Source: Gnetum montanum
Taxonomy: Eukaryota > Streptophyta > Gnetopsida > Gnetales > Gnetaceae
Assembly: GCA_015680685.1 (NCBI GenBank)
Contig: MNCI01026473.1
Coordinates: 480,488-525,395, forward strand
Length of the DNA: 44,908 nucleotides
Direction of reading: 5' to 3'
Part shown: in pieces, positions 43,680-44,908 of the stretch
Numbering within the stretch: the stretch's first letter is position 1
How the letters are laid out: the number at the start of each line of letters is the position of its first letter
Program-made: the position numbers and the translations under genes
Notes under the pieces: model-generated
Databases searched by the model: none
Told to the model about the DNA's origin: nothing
Seen by the model: the letters and a program-made list of their open reading frames with translations, nothing else

Positions 43680-44908
43680 TAATCCTTCTTGTCATTGAAA
43701 TGGGGGATATCCCCCATAACTAAGCGGTTGTGGATGGCAAGGATTAATAAATGGAAGATGAGGATCCTTGCATGTTGGAAGTATTGGAACTGGTCTATAC
43801 TTATCCCCTCGGGGTTCACACACTTGATTATAATAAGCATAGTGGGGCACTTTATACGATGTAGTTCTCGGATAACGAGTCGACTCACTATGATATTTGG
43901 GACTGTTAGATGGTATGCAAGGATTGGGTTGATGCCTCCCATGGTTGTGTTCATTGGGCCGTATGGTTGTTGGAGTGTTAGTTGGTGGACCTAATGAAGT
44001 TACATGAGGTGCTGGGTTCGAAGGTAAGGGTGCACCACAGTGTGCGACTTGTGCTGGGTTGGAAGATGTAGTGGCCTCTGAATTATGTTGTCCCTTCTTA
44101 CGGCCGTGTTTACAGAAAGGACGCTTTTAATGTTGAGGAGGCTTTTCACTGCTGTTAGTAGTAGTAGCACAAGTGTCGTTCATGAGTTGTTGCTGTGGTG
44201 CAGGTACCTTAGGAACAATCGATGGCACTGTGGAAGGAGGGAAAGAATGAGAATGTTGAAAGTTAGGAGGAATATAAGATGCACAAGGTGGCAGTTGTGT
44301 TAGAGGCATGGGTTGATAGTATTGAGGAGAATGGTATTGTGGTGAGATAGAGTATGTTGGCCCAATTGGAAAAACAGGGTGTTGAACGTGATAAGCATTT
44401 GGATTCGGATGATATGAAGGGTGCCTCCAGTCTAAGGGTGGTCTCCCCCACAACTGGGATTGTTGCCACTGTGATCAAACACAGTATCTCTATACGAACT
44501 CTAGATTTAATGTATTTCCCCAATGCTCATGTAAATGTAACAATATTGGGCATTGGCCCTTGGGGTGATCGTACAGGCATATGTTGCATTCATACGTATG
44601 ATTGGCAATTGAGCACTTATTCCCTTTGTTCTTTTTCTCCAAATGTCTAATGTTTTTTCCTGCTTCTTAGGTTGTCAAAACTCTATCTCCAATGGCATTG
44701 ATATATTCTCCACACTTTTGATACATCCATTCCAACATCTTATTGATCTTTGTCTCGACTTCTTCTAACGATTGTTGTATTGGCAAAGATGATGTTTCCA
44801 CCTTGAGATTAGTTGATCTCTCCTTTTTATGATCATGGACCTTTGTTAAGTTGAAATTTTGGTCCTGTTGATGTTTTTCAACACTCTCCCATCTAGTCAT
44901 TTCTCCTT
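43680..44908 (-). pseudogene. gag C-terminal part of a related element, opposite strand
   Basis: On the minus strand, SLEEVETKINKMLEWM followed by a GDRV segment (44900-44667) corresponds to SIDELEARLDKMWELM of the plus-strand gag. It is followed, after frame changes, by YECNICLYDHPKGQCPI with an intact C-x2-C-x3-H-x4-C knuckle near 44590-44540. A long Pro/Tyr/His-rich segment comes next (WGRPPLDWRHPSYHPNPN onward from 44453). In broken frames it continues to YRPVPILPTCKDPHLPF near 43780 and stops near 43690. The gag N-terminus lies beyond the right edge. Confidence 0.7.

Overview
This window is nuclear DNA of a land plant. The evidence is AT-rich, repeat-dense sequence, spliced genes with kilobase introns, and many decayed LTR, LINE and SINE copies. 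The long TE-filled introns would suit a gymnosperm or another large plant genome, but nothing fixes the species. I see no bacterial or organellar genes, tRNA/rRNA genes or CRISPR arrays.

Three protein genes were assembled by reading splice sites and phases by eye. (1) Plus strand, 6082-13735: a small protein with a C-terminal Gag1-like clamp (DUF4050) domain, in five coding exons. The first is a proposed 9-nt micro-exon followed by a 5-kb intron. (2) Minus strand, 23232-39487: a JmjC/cupin-type Fe(II)/2-oxoglutarate oxygenase of about 562 residues in 12 exons, with the H-x-D...H iron triad intact. (3) Minus strand, 29202-30398: an intronless, intact PRP18 splicing factor, lying wholly inside intron 8 of the JmjC gene on the same strand.

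Layout: 1-2166 holds a minus-strand LTR element with two LTRs, a tRNA-Asp-like primer site, a gag remnant and a minisatellite in U3. 2200-5560 is LINE debris and low-complexity sequence. 5560-13975 is the clamp gene, whose intron 1 carries a minus-strand LINE reverse transcriptase and SINE-like repeats. 14897-21475 is a minus-strand LTR retrotransposon with a tRNA-Met-type primer site and no recognisable gag-pol. 23232-39487 is the JmjC gene; intron 11 holds a deleted and locally duplicated LINE with a second LINE nested in its tail, intron 8 holds PRP18 and a 233-bp tandem duplication, and intron 6 holds a solo LTR, two LINE 3' ends and SINEs. 39899-44908 holds a plus-strand LTR with decayed gag and a related gag on the minus strand, head to head.

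The genes do not form an operon-like unit. The notable relationship is the nesting of a core splicing-factor gene within an intron that must itself be spliced out.
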